NCBI GenBank assembly: GCA_015066015.1
Contig: SVPE01000008.1
Span: forward strand, 32,820-96,819
Source: Oscillospiraceae bacterium
GTDB lineage: Bacteria; Bacillota; Clostridia; Oscillospirales; Acutalibacteraceae
Direction: 5' to 3'
DNA: 64,000 nt
Position numbers and translations under genes: made by a program. The notes under the pieces were generated by a model. It searched no databases. It was not told the origin of the DNA and saw only the letters and a list, made by a program, of their open reading frames with translations. Shown in pieces: positions 52,185 to 61,170 of this stretch (position 1 is the stretch's first letter; each line of letters starts with the position of its first letter).

Positions 52185-53255
52185 ATGAATAACGGTACTT
52201 ATGATTTTCTTAAAGACTTTGCAGACAATAATGAAAACTATAAAAAATGGCAGGCAATGCACACCAAGGCATTCGGTACACTTTATTCGTCTGCATTCGA
52301 GGAAAACGAAGAAGCAAAAATACACCTCACCGCCGCACTTAACAATATGTCTGAAAGAAAATTCCTTGTCGCTATGCCAAAGCTCCGCATTCTTGAGAGT
52401 ATAACCGACAACGACAACGATGAATATGCAGTAAACTATTTTTACGGTCTTAACTTCGAATTTATGGGCAACGAAGCAGGTATGCAAAAGCATTACGAAA
52501 AACTGTCAGATCACGAGCCGCAAGTCGCCTTCAACCTTGCTTTTCATCCATACTACCGAACTGCAAAAATTGCTCAAAGAGATTCTGAATGCAAAAAAGC
52601 CGTATACTATTACAGAAAAGCGCTTGAAATTTACGACAGCTTTATTCCTGACAACACCGCAAAAAAGAATATAAGTCTCATAAGCTATGAGCTTGCAACT
52701 GCATATATATACATACATGACTGCGACAATGCCGAGCGTTTTCTTGAGCTTTCAGAAAGATTCGACCCAACGGATAATCCGTTAAGAAATTACACCCGGG
52801 CTGTTTTATACGCCATAAGGGGTAACAACGATAAATACAAAAGCTTTCTTGAGCTTTTGCCCGCACAGCTTAAAGAAAACTGTATTCATGTTGCTGCCCC
52901 CATGATTAACAAAACCGACCCTCACCGCTTCGTTATTGAACAGTCAAGAATAACTTATCCTTCTTTTGTTGATACCTTTTTAAGCAAGAAGGATGAGCTT
53001 GCCTCACTTATCAATGAAAAGAAGGTCAAAAAAGCTGAAAAGCTTATTTCAGAAATGCTTACCCGGACATTTCCTTTTATGTTAAGAAGACTTGATTGTA
53101 AAATTGAAAAAAGCGAAGAAAGAATAACTGTCAGATGTAAAAACTACTATGTTAAAACATTAATAGCAGAGCACAGTGTACTGTTTTCGTCTCCGGAACT
53201 GAAAATTCCCGGATGGGAATTTGTTTCGGTTAACGAATTCAGCAGATTCTCCTGA
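52185..53255 (+). CDS. TPR-like helical protein of unknown function
   Basis: The 356-residue soluble protein has a helical repeat character, with TPR-like pairs around residues 60-110 (FYGLNFEFMGNEAGMQKHYE) and 125-205 (AVYYYRKALEIY, NAERFLELSERFDPTDNPL). The C-terminal 100 residues are basic and do not fit a family I know. It follows the GH27 gene by 14 bases and shares its transcript, with a terminator at 53279. No catalytic motif is seen. Confidence 0.7.
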   Translation: MNNGTYDFLKDFADNNENYKKWQAMHTKAFGTLYSSAFEENEEAKIHLTAALNNMSERKFLVAMPKLRILESITDNDNDEYAVNYFYGLNFEFMGNEAGMQKHYEKLSDHEPQVAFNLAFHPYYRTAKIAQRDSECKKAVYYYRKALEIYDSFIPDNTAKKNISLISYELATAYIYIHDCDNAERFLELSERFDPTDNPLRNYTRAVLYAIRGNNDKYKSFLELLPAQLKENCIHVAAPMINKTDPHRFVIEQSRITYPSFVDTFLSKKDELASLINEKKVKKAEKLISEMLTRTFPFMLRRLDCKIEKSEERITVRCKNYYVKTLIAEHSVLFSSPELKIPGWEFVSVNEFSRFS

Positions 53256-53278
53256 TATTATCAGATAGACTCAAAAGG

Positions 53279-53309
53279 AACCAGCCGCATCCGGATGATG
53301 CGGCTGGTT
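53279..53309. terminator. Two-way terminator
   Basis: AACCAGCCGCATC (53279-53291) pairs perfectly with GATGCGGCTGGTT (53297-53309) around a 5-base loop, with AT-rich tails both ways. It separates the GH27-TPR unit from the converging GH4 gene. Confidence 0.85.
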
Positions 53310-53323
53310 ATTATTATTTACTC

Positions 53324-54643
53324 TTACTCAAAATCGGGCATCCAATCACCGTGAGCTTCAATAAGCTCATCAACCATCTTGTGAATATCCTCGATGTTAA
53401 GCTCTGCACCGGTGTGAGGATCCATCATTGCGGCGTTATAAATATACTGCTTTTTACCCGTTACGGCAGCTTCAATTGTAAGTAGCTGAGCATAAATGTT
53501 ACTTGAATTCATAGCTGCAAGCTGCAAGGGAAGACTTCCCACCTTGCAGGGTGTTATGCCGCTGCCGTCAACAAGGCAGGGCACCTCAACGCAGGCCTCG
53601 TCGGGAAGGTTATCAATAAGACCGTTGTTGAGCACATTGCCGCCGATTTTGTAAGGCTTGTTTGTAACAATCGCCTCCATAATGTAGGAAGCGTATTCCT
53701 CACTTCTTTCGTGGGTGATCTTACCGTCAGCAAGAATCTCGTCCCTCTGCTTTGCCCAGCCTTCAATCTGATTTACACAGCGTCTGGGATATTCATCAAG
53801 AGGGATATTCCACTTTTCAATCATTTCGGGATATTTTGACTTTATGTAGAAGGGGTTATACTCGGCATTATGCTCACTGCTTTCGGTGCAGTAATAGCCG
53901 AGCTTATCGATATAATCAAAGCGCACCATATCGTCGTGCTTTTCGTCGGCATTTTTCTCCTTTGCTCTTCTTCTGATTTCCGGATAAAGGTCATTTCCGT
54001 CCTTATCATAGAGCTCGAGAAGCCACGCCATATGGTTTATACCCGCAATTTTTTCTGTTCTGCCCTCGATTTTATCCTCCATACCGAGCTTTTTAAGAAG
54101 ATGATAGGAACAGCCCTGCACACTGTGGCAAAGTCCGACTGTTTTGATTTTCGTATAACGCAGCATATAGCCTGTAAGCATAGCCATGGGATTTGTATAG
54201 TTGAGGAACCAGGCGTCAGGACATACCTCCTGCATATCATCGGCAAAGGCCTTCATTACAGGGATGGTACGGAGTGCTCTCATAATTCCGCCGATTCCCA
54301 TTGTGTCGGCAATAGTCTGCTGAAGACCGTACTTCTTGGGGATTTCAAAGTCCGTAACGGTACAGGGCTCATAGCCGCCGACCTGAATTGCATTGACTAC
54401 GAAGCTTGCACCCCTGAGAGCCTCCTTTCTTTCCTCCTCGCCGAGGTACGTGGTGATTTTAGCCTTACCGCCGTTGATGTTTCTGTTAATAGCCGAAAGG
54501 ATAATTTCCGACTCCTCAAGTCTCTGCTTATCGATATCATAAAGTGCAAACTCACTTTCGCAAAGACAGGGCGTACACATACAGTCACCTATAACATTTC
54601 TTGCAAAAATTGTGCTTCCCGCACCCATAAATGTAATTTTCAT
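53324..54643 (-). CDS. NAD- and Mn-dependent alpha-galactosidase, GH4 (MelA-like)
   Basis: The 439-residue protein is a GH4 glycosidase, a family that uses NAD and a divalent metal in a redox-assisted cleavage. The Rossmann start reads GAGSTIFARNVIGD; metal and active-site segments include NYTNPMAM, GLCHSVQG (Cys and His ligands) and GINHMAW. CHSVQ favours the MelA/alpha-galactosidase or galacturonidase branch over 6-phosphoglucosidases, which carry a different motif. It is cytoplasmic and, with the GH27 gene nearby, gives a second route for alpha-galactosides. A promoter lies at 54679-54707. Confidence 0.9.
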   Translation of the reverse strand: MKITFMGAGSTIFARNVIGDCMCTPCLCESEFALYDIDKQRLEESEIILSAINRNINGGKAKITTYLGEEERKEALRGASFVVNAIQVGGYEPCTVTDFEIPKKYGLQQTIADTMGIGGIMRALRTIPVMKAFADDMQEVCPDAWFLNYTNPMAMLTGYMLRYTKIKTVGLCHSVQGCSYHLLKKLGMEDKIEGRTEKIAGINHMAWLLELYDKDGNDLYPEIRRRAKEKNADEKHDDMVRFDYIDKLGYYCTESSEHNAEYNPFYIKSKYPEMIEKWNIPLDEYPRRCVNQIEGWAKQRDEILADGKITHERSEEYASYIMEAIVTNKPYKIGGNVLNNGLIDNLPDEACVEVPCLVDGSGITPCKVGSLPLQLAAMNSSNIYAQLLTIEAAVTGKKQYIYNAAMMDPHTGAELNIEDIHKMVDELIEAHGDWMPDFE

Positions 54644-54678
54644 ATTTTATCCCTTGCTTTCCTTTTTCTTTTTTGTTA

Positions 54679-54707
54679 ATATTACTATACAGAGAGCATA
54701 AAATCAA
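54679..54707 (-). promoter_or_regulatory. Promoter of GH4 gene
   Basis: On the minus strand TTGATT (54707-54702), a 17-base spacer and TAATAT (54684-54679) precede the ATG at 54643. Confidence 0.65.
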
Positions 54708-54735
54708 TATATTCCGGTAAATCAGGAGAAACAAA

Positions 54736-56088
54736 ATGAAAGAAACAAAATTTTATCTTATCAGTGACCCCCACTATTTCGCAACGGAGCTCGGCTGCAG
54801 CGGAGAAGAATACGAGGACTTTATGCACTATGAGCAGAAATGCTTTGCCGAAACCGAAAGCATCTGCAACAGCGTTTTCGAATGGCTGAAAACTGCCGAC
54901 GAGGCTGACACTGTGCTTATTGCAGGCGACCTTTCCTTCAACGGCGAGGCTAAAAGCCACGAAAAATTCCTGAAGCTTCTTTATGAGCTTAAGGAAAGCG
55001 GTAAGAGGATTTTCGTTGTAACCGCCGACCACGATTTCAAGTATAACCCCGGCGAAACCTTTGCCTTCGGAGAAAACGGCAGATATTCACCCGAGCATAC
55101 GGAAAGAGACGAGCTTTTCGATATGTACCGTGATTTCGGCTTCGGTCAGGCCATTGCCGCAGACCGGGACAATCTTTCCTATGTAGCCGACCTTTCCGAG
55201 GATGTGAGACTTCTTTGCATCAACTGCGACTTCAAAAAAGACGGCAAATATCACTTCGGCGATGATCAGTGGGACTGGATAAAGCAGCAGGCTGAAAAAG
55301 CACGCGAGGACAACAAGACGCTGATTGCTATGTGCCACTATCCCGTTTTACCCGGTCAGCCCCTCTTCCAGCTTATTTCACCGATGATGATAAAGGATGC
55401 CTACAACTTTGCCACCTTTCTTGCCGATGAGGGCGTAAAAATTATCTTCACCGGCCATATGCACAACCAGAGCATCAACTACATAGACACCGAAAAGGGT
55501 AACCGCCTTTATGACATCACAACCGGTGCAATTATTGCTGACCCGGCCTTTATCCGTCACGTTACGATAAGCGAGGGAAGGGCAGAGATAAAGAGTATCC
55601 CCACCCCCGACTTTGAGTGGGACACCGATGACTGCAAAAAATATCTTCGTGATATGTTCGACAGAATGATTGTAAATGTGCTGACCGATATGCGCGATGA
55701 TACAAAGCGTGCAATGAGAAAATTCCATATTGAGGAAAAAGACTCAACCGAAAAGCTTCTTAAAACAGCAGGCAAAATTGTCTGCAGCCTCAAAGTCGGC
55801 ACCGTTGCAAAAATGCTTTTCATCCGCGCTGATAAGAGCATCAGGGATATGAAGGTCCTCGACTTTGCCACAGAGCTTGTAAGAGGAGTTTTTGAAGGCA
55901 ACCAGAGCTTTACCGAGGGCACACCTGAGGGTGATGTTTTCCTTGCTCTTATAAAAAGGTTACGTCCCGTATTTAAAAAGCTCGATCTTAAGGGCTGGGA
56001 CGGCAAAAAGGCTGACCTTTACGATATACTCAAAAACAGTGCAGGCAACTACGGCATAGACGATTACAACGCCGTACTGGATATATAA
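54736..56088 (+). CDS. Calcineurin-like metallophosphoesterase
   Basis: The 450-residue protein has a two-metal phosphoesterase domain in the first about 280 residues: D11-x-H13, GDLSFNGE (Asp65, Asn69), TADHD at 96-100, CHYP and GHMHN. The usual GNHD reads ADHD, so the metal-bridging Asn is replaced by Asp. The C-terminal about 170 residues are mostly helical and basic and not recognised. No signal peptide. The ATG has AGGAGAAACAAA upstream. A terminator follows at 56180. The substrate is unknown. Confidence 0.85.
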   Translation: MKETKFYLISDPHYFATELGCSGEEYEDFMHYEQKCFAETESICNSVFEWLKTADEADTVLIAGDLSFNGEAKSHEKFLKLLYELKESGKRIFVVTADHDFKYNPGETFAFGENGRYSPEHTERDELFDMYRDFGFGQAIAADRDNLSYVADLSEDVRLLCINCDFKKDGKYHFGDDQWDWIKQQAEKAREDNKTLIAMCHYPVLPGQPLFQLISPMMIKDAYNFATFLADEGVKIIFTGHMHNQSINYIDTEKGNRLYDITTGAIIADPAFIRHVTISEGRAEIKSIPTPDFEWDTDDCKKYLRDMFDRMIVNVLTDMRDDTKRAMRKFHIEEKDSTEKLLKTAGKIVCSLKVGTVAKMLFIRADKSIRDMKVLDFATELVRGVFEGNQSFTEGTPEGDVFLALIKRLRPVFKKLDLKGWDGKKADLYDILKNSAGNYGIDDYNAVLDI

Positions 56089-56179
56089 AGAAGCCTGCCG
56101 ACTGTCACGATAAAACCGAAAGAGTAGCAATGCTTGTATGTACTGAAAGGAATAATTCAGCTCCGAAAGGCGTAAAAAC

Positions 56180-56206
56180 AGCCACCCATAACGGGTGGCT
56201 ACTTTT
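56180..56206 (+). terminator. Terminator of metallophosphoesterase gene
   Basis: AGCCACCC (56180-56187) pairs with GGGTGGCT (56193-56200), followed by ACTTTTAT; the minus strand has GTTTTTAC after the stem, so it may serve the converging esterase gene as well. Confidence 0.75.
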
Positions 56207-56220
56207 ATGCTTAAAAAAAG

Positions 56221-57114
56221 TTATTTGAGGAATCTTGCAATATACTCATGAATAAGCTTGTCGGCTCTGTCCTTTGCCGCATCGTCCTTGCCGAGATCGT
56301 GGTCTGCGCCCTCATAGACGTTGAACACGTGCTCCACTCCATACTGTGTAAGAAGCGCATCAAGTGTAACTGCATTTGAAAAAGGCACAACCGTATCAGC
56401 GCTGCCGTGATTTATTACCGTAGGCACACATTCAGCACTTACATAGGCAATGGGAGAAACACTGTAAAGGGCCGCCATAGCACTTTCCTTTGTTTCGTAA
56501 GTAAAGCTCTGTCCGCAGGCGTAAGACATAAGCTGAGTAACAAATGCCGTATCGCCCATTGCGTTATTGTGATAGAAGTTGTCATCGTAAAGGTCTGTAG
56601 GACCTGAATTGCTCACAACTGCAACGGGAGCTATGGGAGCAGTATTCTTTCTCGCATATGCATAAAGCATTGAGAGGTGTCCGCCTGCACTGTCGCCGGT
56701 AAGGAGCACCTTATTGATGTTTACTCCGGCCTCTGCGCCCTTCTGCTTTACCTTTGCAAGGGCTGCGTCTATGTCATCAAGCACGTCATGCAGGTCAACA
56801 TCTGCTGAGATGTAACGGTAGTTGAGCGCTGCAGTAGCAACACCGATATCCGATGCACCGTAATTCAGAACCTCTGCATAGCCTTCCTTATCGCCCTGAA
56901 TCCATGCACCGCCGTGAATGAAAAGCACCATGCCGATATCACCGCTTGCACCGTCGGGAATGCAAAGGTCAACTACCTGTCTTTCGTGTGTACCGTAGGA
57001 CATATCAAGGAACGCCTGACAGTCATAATTCTGACCGCCGACTCCGCCAAGGCCGAAAAGTCCTAAGAAAAAGTTGATGATAGCCATAAAAAATGCTGCA
57101 ATTTTTTCAAACAT
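56221..57114 (-). CDS. Alpha/beta-hydrolase esterase with membrane anchor
   Basis: The 297-residue protein has an N-terminal hydrophobic segment (about 5-25) and a hormone-sensitive-lipase/BD-FAE-type esterase domain: oxyanion loop HGGAW, nucleophile Ser in GDSAGG, Asp in HGSADTVVP and His in EGADHDLG. It probably deacylates small esters or carbohydrate esters at the cell surface. The ATG has AAGGAGG 8 bases upstream. Confidence 0.88.
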   Translation of the reverse strand: MFEKIAAFFMAIINFFLGLFGLGGVGGQNYDCQAFLDMSYGTHERQVVDLCIPDGASGDIGMVLFIHGGAWIQGDKEGYAEVLNYGASDIGVATAALNYRYISADVDLHDVLDDIDAALAKVKQKGAEAGVNINKVLLTGDSAGGHLSMLYAYARKNTAPIAPVAVVSNSGPTDLYDDNFYHNNAMGDTAFVTQLMSYACGQSFTYETKESAMAALYSVSPIAYVSAECVPTVINHGSADTVVPFSNAVTLDALLTQYGVEHVFNVYEGADHDLGKDDAAKDRADKLIHEYIARFLK

Positions 57115-57217
57115 AGTTTTTCCTCCTTAATGCATAAAAGCTTATATAAGACTGAAATCTTACAGTTTTATGTTAACATATTTTTCATAAATTTTCAAGT
57201 TGAAAAAACCAAAAAAA

Positions 57218-57958
57218 TCACATATATGTCATTATCAGCCAGAGAACTATCATATGTGCAGGATAAAATGCATAGCAGAAATACTGGAAGGCTTTGGTCT
57301 TTTTGCCTCTTCTGCCCCTGTAAAGCCAGATAAAGGGAAGTGCGAACAGTGCGAGTCCCTGCTGAACGATCTCAAAGCTGTGCCCGAAAAGCTCAACGCC
57401 GAAGGTAAGTCCCTGAAGCATCTCAACATTGATATAATAAAGTGCCGCAAGCTGCAGAATATAGCACCACCATTTCCTTTCGCGCAGGAAATAGAATACG
57501 AGCACCGTCAGCACACCTGCACCGTTATAATCGACAAAGGTTATCATTCCGATTACATAGCCAAGCAGTGCAGTACCTGCCGCTGTAATAAGAGAAAGCC
57601 ACCACTTGCCCTTTTTTCTTGCGCGGTCGTTAAGATATATAACGGAAAGTCCGATAAGAAATGTCCACAGTACATTCTGATGGTAGGGATAGATGATGCT
57701 TCCCGAAAGCATAAGGTTAAAGGGAATTTCCGTAATAACGGCAAAAAGGAACATTCTCCCCATATACTTTTTCAGACTGCTTGTATGTACAAAGCCTTCC
57801 ACAGTCATAAACGCGAAAATCGGAAATGCAATTCTGCCGACCTGTGTCATCCACGAATAATCCGAGCAGACCGTTGCCCACATATGGTCAAGGAGCATAA
57901 AGGTCATGGCCAGAATGTGAAGTGCCCTTGAAGTCAGATCAAATTTAATTTTTTTCAC
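57218..57958 (-). CDS. TraX-like membrane acetyltransferase-family protein
   Basis: The protein has about 246 residues and roughly eight membrane segments, with the TraX-family start (SRALHILAMTFMLLDHMWA) and IAFPIFAFMTVEGF. TraX of the F plasmid N-acetylates pilin, but chromosomal relatives in Clostridia have no known substrate, and no other conjugation gene is present here. GTG at 57958 is chosen because GAGGTG is 6 bases upstream; longer readings start inside the alr terminator. Confidence 0.82.
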   Translation of the reverse strand: MKKIKFDLTSRALHILAMTFMLLDHMWATVCSDYSWMTQVGRIAFPIFAFMTVEGFVHTSSLKKYMGRMFLFAVITEIPFNLMLSGSIIYPYHQNVLWTFLIGLSVIYLNDRARKKGKWWLSLITAAGTALLGYVIGMITFVDYNGAGVLTVLVFYFLRERKWWCYILQLAALYYINVEMLQGLTFGVELFGHSFEIVQQGLALFALPFIWLYRGRRGKKTKAFQYFCYAFYPAHMIVLWLIMTYM

Positions 57959-57985
57959 AGTCATCACCTCATTTATATTATAAAA

Positions 57986-58021
57986 AACCACCTTATACAT
58001 AATTAAAAATATAAGGTGGTT
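57986..58021 (-). terminator. Terminator after alr
   Basis: AACCACCTTATA (57986-57997) pairs with TATAAGGTGGTT (58010-58021); the minus strand ends in TTTTTTAT. It lies 9 bases after the alr stop and 28 bases before the TraX start, closing the sulfatase-to-alr operon. Confidence 0.85.
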
Positions 58022-58029
58022 AAGTATTA

Positions 58030-59181
58030 TCAGTCTAAAAGGTAGTGAAGGCTTATTGCCTCCTTACCGTTTTTATAGTAAATTCTCGGCACGCGCCTTG
58101 ATATTCTGCAAAGAAGCTCATAGTTGAAGGAGTGCGCCTTTTCGGAAACCTCCTCCATAGTAAGACAGTCGTCACCGTCCTTTCCGACAAGTGTTATTTC
58201 CGTTCCGAGAGTAACATCGGGGACACCCGTAACGTCAATCATAAACTGGTCCATACATATTCTGCCTATAATGGGCACTCTTCTTCCGTTGACGAGCACC
58301 TCACCCTTATCAGAAAGACAGCGCGGATATCCGTCTGCATAGCCTACGGGTACGGTTGCAACCCTTGTCTCCCTTGTGGTGACATATGTTCCGCCGTAGC
58401 TTACCTCTCTGCCTGCAGGAAGAGTTTTCACGTGGCTTATTTTTGCAACCCAACGCATTGCGGGCTTTACGTCAAGAAGACTCTTATCTATATCGTGGCT
58501 CGGATAAAGTCCGTAAAGGACAATGCCGGCTCTTACAAGGTCATATCTTCTGCTGAAATTTATAATACCTGCAGAGTTATTCATATGTCTGATGGGTATG
58601 CTTATGCCCTCTTTTTCAATTTCTTTAAGCATACTGTCAAAAAGCTCCTTTTGCTTTTCAGCTTTTGAAAGGTCGCTTTCGTCAGCCGTTGCAAAGTGAG
58701 AGAAAACTCCCTCAATTTCAATATAGGGCAGCTTTGAAATTTTCACAATCTCACTTATCTCATCAGCCTGAAAGCCGATTCTGCTCATACCTGTATCAAG
58801 TGCAATGTGAATTTTCGCCTTTTTGCCCTGACGTGCCCCCTCTTCCGAGAGACTCTCAGCGTCACTCAGGCAAGAAACCGTTGTGCGTATATCGTACTTT
58901 ATGATTGCATCGCTGTAATAAGGGTCAGTCCTGCCAAGAATAAGAATCGGCTTATTGAAGCCGCCGATACGAAGCTGCATTGCCTCGTCAATATCGGCAA
59001 CTCCGAAAAAATCGCAGAGCTTCTCAAGCTCCCTTGCCGTTTCAATGGCTCCGTGACCGTAGGCATCTGCCTTTATCACCGCCAATATACCGGTATCGTC
59101 GCCTACCTTCTGTTTTACTGCCAAAAAGTTATTTCTTATCGTGTCGAGGTCAACAACAACGGCACTTCTGTAATAAGGCAT
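58030..59181 (-). CDS. alr: Alanine racemase
   Basis: The 383-residue PLP enzyme interconverts L- and D-alanine for peptidoglycan. The PLP lysine is Lys37 in AVIKADAYGHG, and the second catalytic residue is the Tyr of EVSYGGTY; the MDQFMIDVT strand is typical. Length matches the family. It follows the D-amino acid transaminase gene by 38 bases; both make or use D-amino acids. It is last in the operon. Confidence 0.96.
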   Translation of the reverse strand: MPYYRSAVVVDLDTIRNNFLAVKQKVGDDTGILAVIKADAYGHGAIETARELEKLCDFFGVADIDEAMQLRIGGFNKPILILGRTDPYYSDAIIKYDIRTTVSCLSDAESLSEEGARQGKKAKIHIALDTGMSRIGFQADEISEIVKISKLPYIEIEGVFSHFATADESDLSKAEKQKELFDSMLKEIEKEGISIPIRHMNNSAGIINFSRRYDLVRAGIVLYGLYPSHDIDKSLLDVKPAMRWVAKISHVKTLPAGREVSYGGTYVTTRETRVATVPVGYADGYPRCLSDKGEVLVNGRRVPIIGRICMDQFMIDVTGVPDVTLGTEITLVGKDGDDCLTMEEVSEKAHSFNYELLCRISRRVPRIYYKNGKEAISLHYLLD

Positions 59182-59219
59182 AAGCTTACTCCTTTCATCT
59201 CATTTTCAGGTTTTCTTTA

Positions 59220-60068
59220 TTATTCTCCGCATTCCTCGTGGAATTCCTTCACAAGGGAATCCTGAAGTGCTCTGAGAATTTCCGGTGCTTTTCCGCCTAC
59301 GCTTCTGCCGTCAATTTCACTTGCCCGAAGACAGAATGAACCGCAGGATGAAATAATGATTTCGTCAGCGTTGAAAAGCTCGTCGACAGTAAACACTCTT
59401 TCCTCAGCAGGGATTCCGAGCTCACCGCACTTGCGAAGGAGGTTGAGTCTTGAAATTCCGTTGAGAATAAACTCATCGGCAGGATGAGTAATGAATTTGC
59501 CGTCCTTTATTATGTGTACATTTGAGTGTGCGCATTCCGTAACCTCGTTTCCCCGATGAAAAACGCACTCGTCAGCGCCCCGAAGTGCAGCCGCATTTGC
59601 GCCCATGCAGGCAGGAATAAGGTTTACTGTTTTCGCGTTACAATGGTAAAATCTTGTGTCGGGTCTTGTGATAAGCTTTACACTTTTGTATGTGTCAACC
59701 ACCTTTTTCGGTGTAAGCACTACCCAGAGGTTAGCCTTGACCTTTTCATTGTCGGGATAAACGTGATTTCTTATACCGGTGCCTCTTGTAAGCTGAAAAT
59801 AGACAAATTGCTCGTGAGAGTCAACCTTTCTTACAAGCTCCCTCAGAAGCTCGGTAAGCTCTCTTTTGCACATCGGCACTTCCATTTCAAGAAGATCAGC
59901 ACTTCTGTAAAATCTGTCTACGTGCTCTTTAAGGTCATGGATGACGTAGTTATATGAATATGTGGCATCGTATACACCGTCACCGAAAAAGCAGACTCTG
60001 TCAAGCATAGGGATCTGCATATTTTCAAGCTCGTCGTATTTGCCGTTGTAGTATCCTAAGTTTTTCAT
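59220..60068 (-). CDS. dat: Class IV aminotransferase, probably D-amino acid transaminase
   Basis: The 282-residue PLP enzyme has the fold-type IV layout with PLP Lys146 in HCNAKTVNLIP, YFQLTRGTGIR (near 90-100) and the phosphate-binding SSCGS loop. The Lys position and length match Bacillus-type D-alanine transaminases, which make D-glutamate from D-alanine. Branched-chain or aminodeoxychorismate activity is less likely, given alr next door. It lies 19 bases after the sulfatase-maturase gene. Confidence 0.87.
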   Translation of the reverse strand: MKNLGYYNGKYDELENMQIPMLDRVCFFGDGVYDATYSYNYVIHDLKEHVDRFYRSADLLEMEVPMCKRELTELLRELVRKVDSHEQFVYFQLTRGTGIRNHVYPDNEKVKANLWVVLTPKKVVDTYKSVKLITRPDTRFYHCNAKTVNLIPACMGANAAALRGADECVFHRGNEVTECAHSNVHIIKDGKFITHPADEFILNGISRLNLLRKCGELGIPAEERVFTVDELFNADEIIISSCGSFCLRASEIDGRSVGGKAPEILRALQDSLVKEFHEECGE

Positions 60069-60087
60069 TGTTATATAAAGCTTCCTT

Positions 60088-61170
60088 TTATCGTTTTGTA
60101 AAAAGTCTGAAAAGCGGCATACAGGATGAGAAGAATTTCATATAGCTGCTGCAATAGTCCGAACTTTCGCGGTTACGCTTACAGCCACCCTGCCTGCAGA
60201 TGGGAAAAAATCTGCAGTTTTTGCATCTTTCATCCACAGTAAGGCTCTCTTTTATAAATCTTGTTGCCCTTTCACACTCCGCCATTTCTTCAAGGCTTGT
60301 TTCATTTATGTTGCCAAGCAGCCACTCATCGGTGCAGTAAAAGTCGCAGGGGTAAATATTTCCGTTACCCTCGGCAACAAACTGATGCGTGCAATAACCG
60401 CACAGTCCGCATTGCTCCGGCCTTTCACCGAGATACATTCTGACCCAGTTGTCAAACTGCCTTACGGACATATAATTCCCCTTTGTAAAATCCTTGACAT
60501 AGAGGTTGAATATCCTTATAAGGAAATCCGCATACTGGTCAGCCGTCATATAAAGCTCACTTTGAGTACTGTCACCCATAGGCCGCAGACAGGGAATAAA
60601 CTGCAGATATCTGTAGCCCATTGAACGGAAGTGCTTGTAGATTCTTTCGGCATTTTCCGCACAGTGGCCCGTAAGCACGGTAAGAATGTTGAATTCAACG
60701 CCGTGCTTTATGAATTTGTTTGCCGCCTTTGTGATTTTATAATAGGAATTCTGTCCGTTTGCATCCACGCGGAATTTGTTGCCCTCATAATCACCGTCAA
60801 GGCTCAGACCCACAAGGAATCTGTTGTCACGGAAAAACCTTGCCCACTCATCGTCAACAAGGGTGCCGTTTGTCTGTATGGAGTAGTATATCTCCGAGCC
60901 TTTTGTGTTATACCTGTTTACAAGTGAAACAAAATTTTCGAAATATTCCTTGCCTGCAATAAGAGGCTCACCGCCCTGAAAGGCAAAGGCAACAGAGCAG
61001 CCGGAGGCAAAGCTGAGGGCACTTTTTATTAAGTTTTCTGCAGTGGAAAGCTCCATCTTACCGAGAGAAAAAACATCTCTGTGAGCTGCAACATCGCAGT
61101 AGAAGCAATATTTACAGCGAAGATTGCAAAGGCTTGATGCGGGCTTTATCATTATTGAAAGCGGCGGCAT
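60088..61170 (-). CDS. Anaerobic sulfatase-maturating enzyme (radical SAM, SPASM)
   Basis: The 360-residue radical SAM enzyme converts a sulfatase Cys or Ser to formylglycine. The cluster motif is C15-x3-C19-x2-C22. FQGGEPL and SIQTNGTL follow, and the C-terminal SPASM half contains about eight further Cys (CGLCGYC, CDFYC, CKNCRFFPICRQGGCKR). Its ATG overlaps the stop of the sulfatase gene by one base (TAATG), so enzyme and substrate are translationally coupled. The sulfatase carries a Cys-type site, which this group can modify. Confidence 0.93.
   Translation of the reverse strand: MPPLSIMIKPASSLCNLRCKYCFYCDVAAHRDVFSLGKMELSTAENLIKSALSFASGCSVAFAFQGGEPLIAGKEYFENFVSLVNRYNTKGSEIYYSIQTNGTLVDDEWARFFRDNRFLVGLSLDGDYEGNKFRVDANGQNSYYKITKAANKFIKHGVEFNILTVLTGHCAENAERIYKHFRSMGYRYLQFIPCLRPMGDSTQSELYMTADQYADFLIRIFNLYVKDFTKGNYMSVRQFDNWVRMYLGERPEQCGLCGYCTHQFVAEGNGNIYPCDFYCTDEWLLGNINETSLEEMAECERATRFIKESLTVDERCKNCRFFPICRQGGCKRNRESSDYCSSYMKFFSSCMPLFRLFTKR

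Noticed and set aside
53870..54679. A 269-residue plus-strand open frame opposite the GH4 gene
   Set aside because: The GH4 frame on the minus strand is complete with promoter and terminator; the reverse frame shows no family features.
57200..57931. A 243-residue plus-strand open frame
   Set aside because: It overlaps the TraX-like gene over its whole length, is Cys/Lys-rich in the way of reversed membrane codons, and has no family motif.
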